Assembly: GCF_001983105.1 (NCBI RefSeq)
Contig: NZ_MOMC01000017.1
Span: forward strand, 54,047-60,226
Direction: 5' to 3'
Length of the DNA stretch: 6,180 bases
Source of the DNA: Pseudofrankia asymbiotica
Lineage (GTDB): Bacteria; Actinomycetota; Actinomycetes; Frankiales; Frankiaceae
The position numbers and the translations under genes were made by a program. Below are positions 6,178-6,180 of this stretch, in pieces. Each line of letters starts with the position of its first letter. Positions within the stretch are counted from its first letter, which is position 1. Below the pieces are notes generated by a model. The model ran no database searches. It saw nothing but the letters and a program-made list of their open reading frames with translations, and was not told the DNA's origin.

Positions 6178-6180
6178 TGC
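6165..6180 (-). terminator. 3' half of a probable intrinsic terminator or attenuator upstream of ilvB
   Basis: Read on the minus strand the window begins GCACGGGGGGCTTTTT: a GC-rich arm followed by five U, the signature of the descending arm and U tract of an intrinsic terminator. The 5' arm, expected to resemble GCCCCCCGTGC, would lie just beyond the window edge. It ends 93 nt before the ilvB start codon, the right place for a leader attenuator. It could instead be the terminator of the preceding gene. Confidence 0.5.

Overview
The window is GC-rich with strongly G/C-ending codons and holds four consecutive genes, all on the minus strand. Transcription runs from high to low coordinates: ilvB (acetolactate synthase catalytic subunit), ilvN (its regulatory subunit), ilvC (ketol-acid reductoisomerase) and serA (long-form D-3-phosphoglycerate dehydrogenase). 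The base composition, the GTG starts, the protein details (IlvB resembles mycobacterial IlvB1, SerA has the actinobacterial ASB plus ACT layout) and the ilvB-ilvN-ilvC-serA order point to an actinomycete. A Frankia-like organism is my best guess, but that is inference.

Layout. 6072-6180 is the ilvB leader: it contains the U-tract arm of a probable intrinsic terminator cut by the window edge, a 12-bp stem that can capture the same G-tract, and a possible 31-codon ORF overlapping the ilvB start as ATGA. 4284-6071 is ilvB. 4031-4283 is an unusually long, repeat-bearing ilvB-ilvN spacer. 3506-4030 is ilvN. 3368-3505 is a spacer with an 8-bp perfect hairpin. 2375-3367 is ilvC. 1889-2374 is a 486-nt spacer with tandem hairpins just after ilvC and a 21-position inverted repeat. 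296-1888 is serA. 1-295 is non-coding or nearly so: a C-rich transcript segment follows serA, and a further minus-strand gene may begin at about position 28.

The genes work together as follows. IlvB and IlvN form acetohydroxyacid synthase, the feedback-controlled first common step of valine, isoleucine and leucine synthesis. IlvC carries out the next step. SerA commits 3-phosphoglycerate to serine synthesis. The first three genes probably form one transcription unit; the long structured spacer suggests serA is partly or wholly uncoupled from it.

The coding content is ordinary primary metabolism with intact catalytic residues, and I see no new protein system. The points worth a second look are in the spacers: the ilvB leader, the large inverted repeat before serA, the tandem hairpins after ilvC, and the repeats between ilvB and ilvN.
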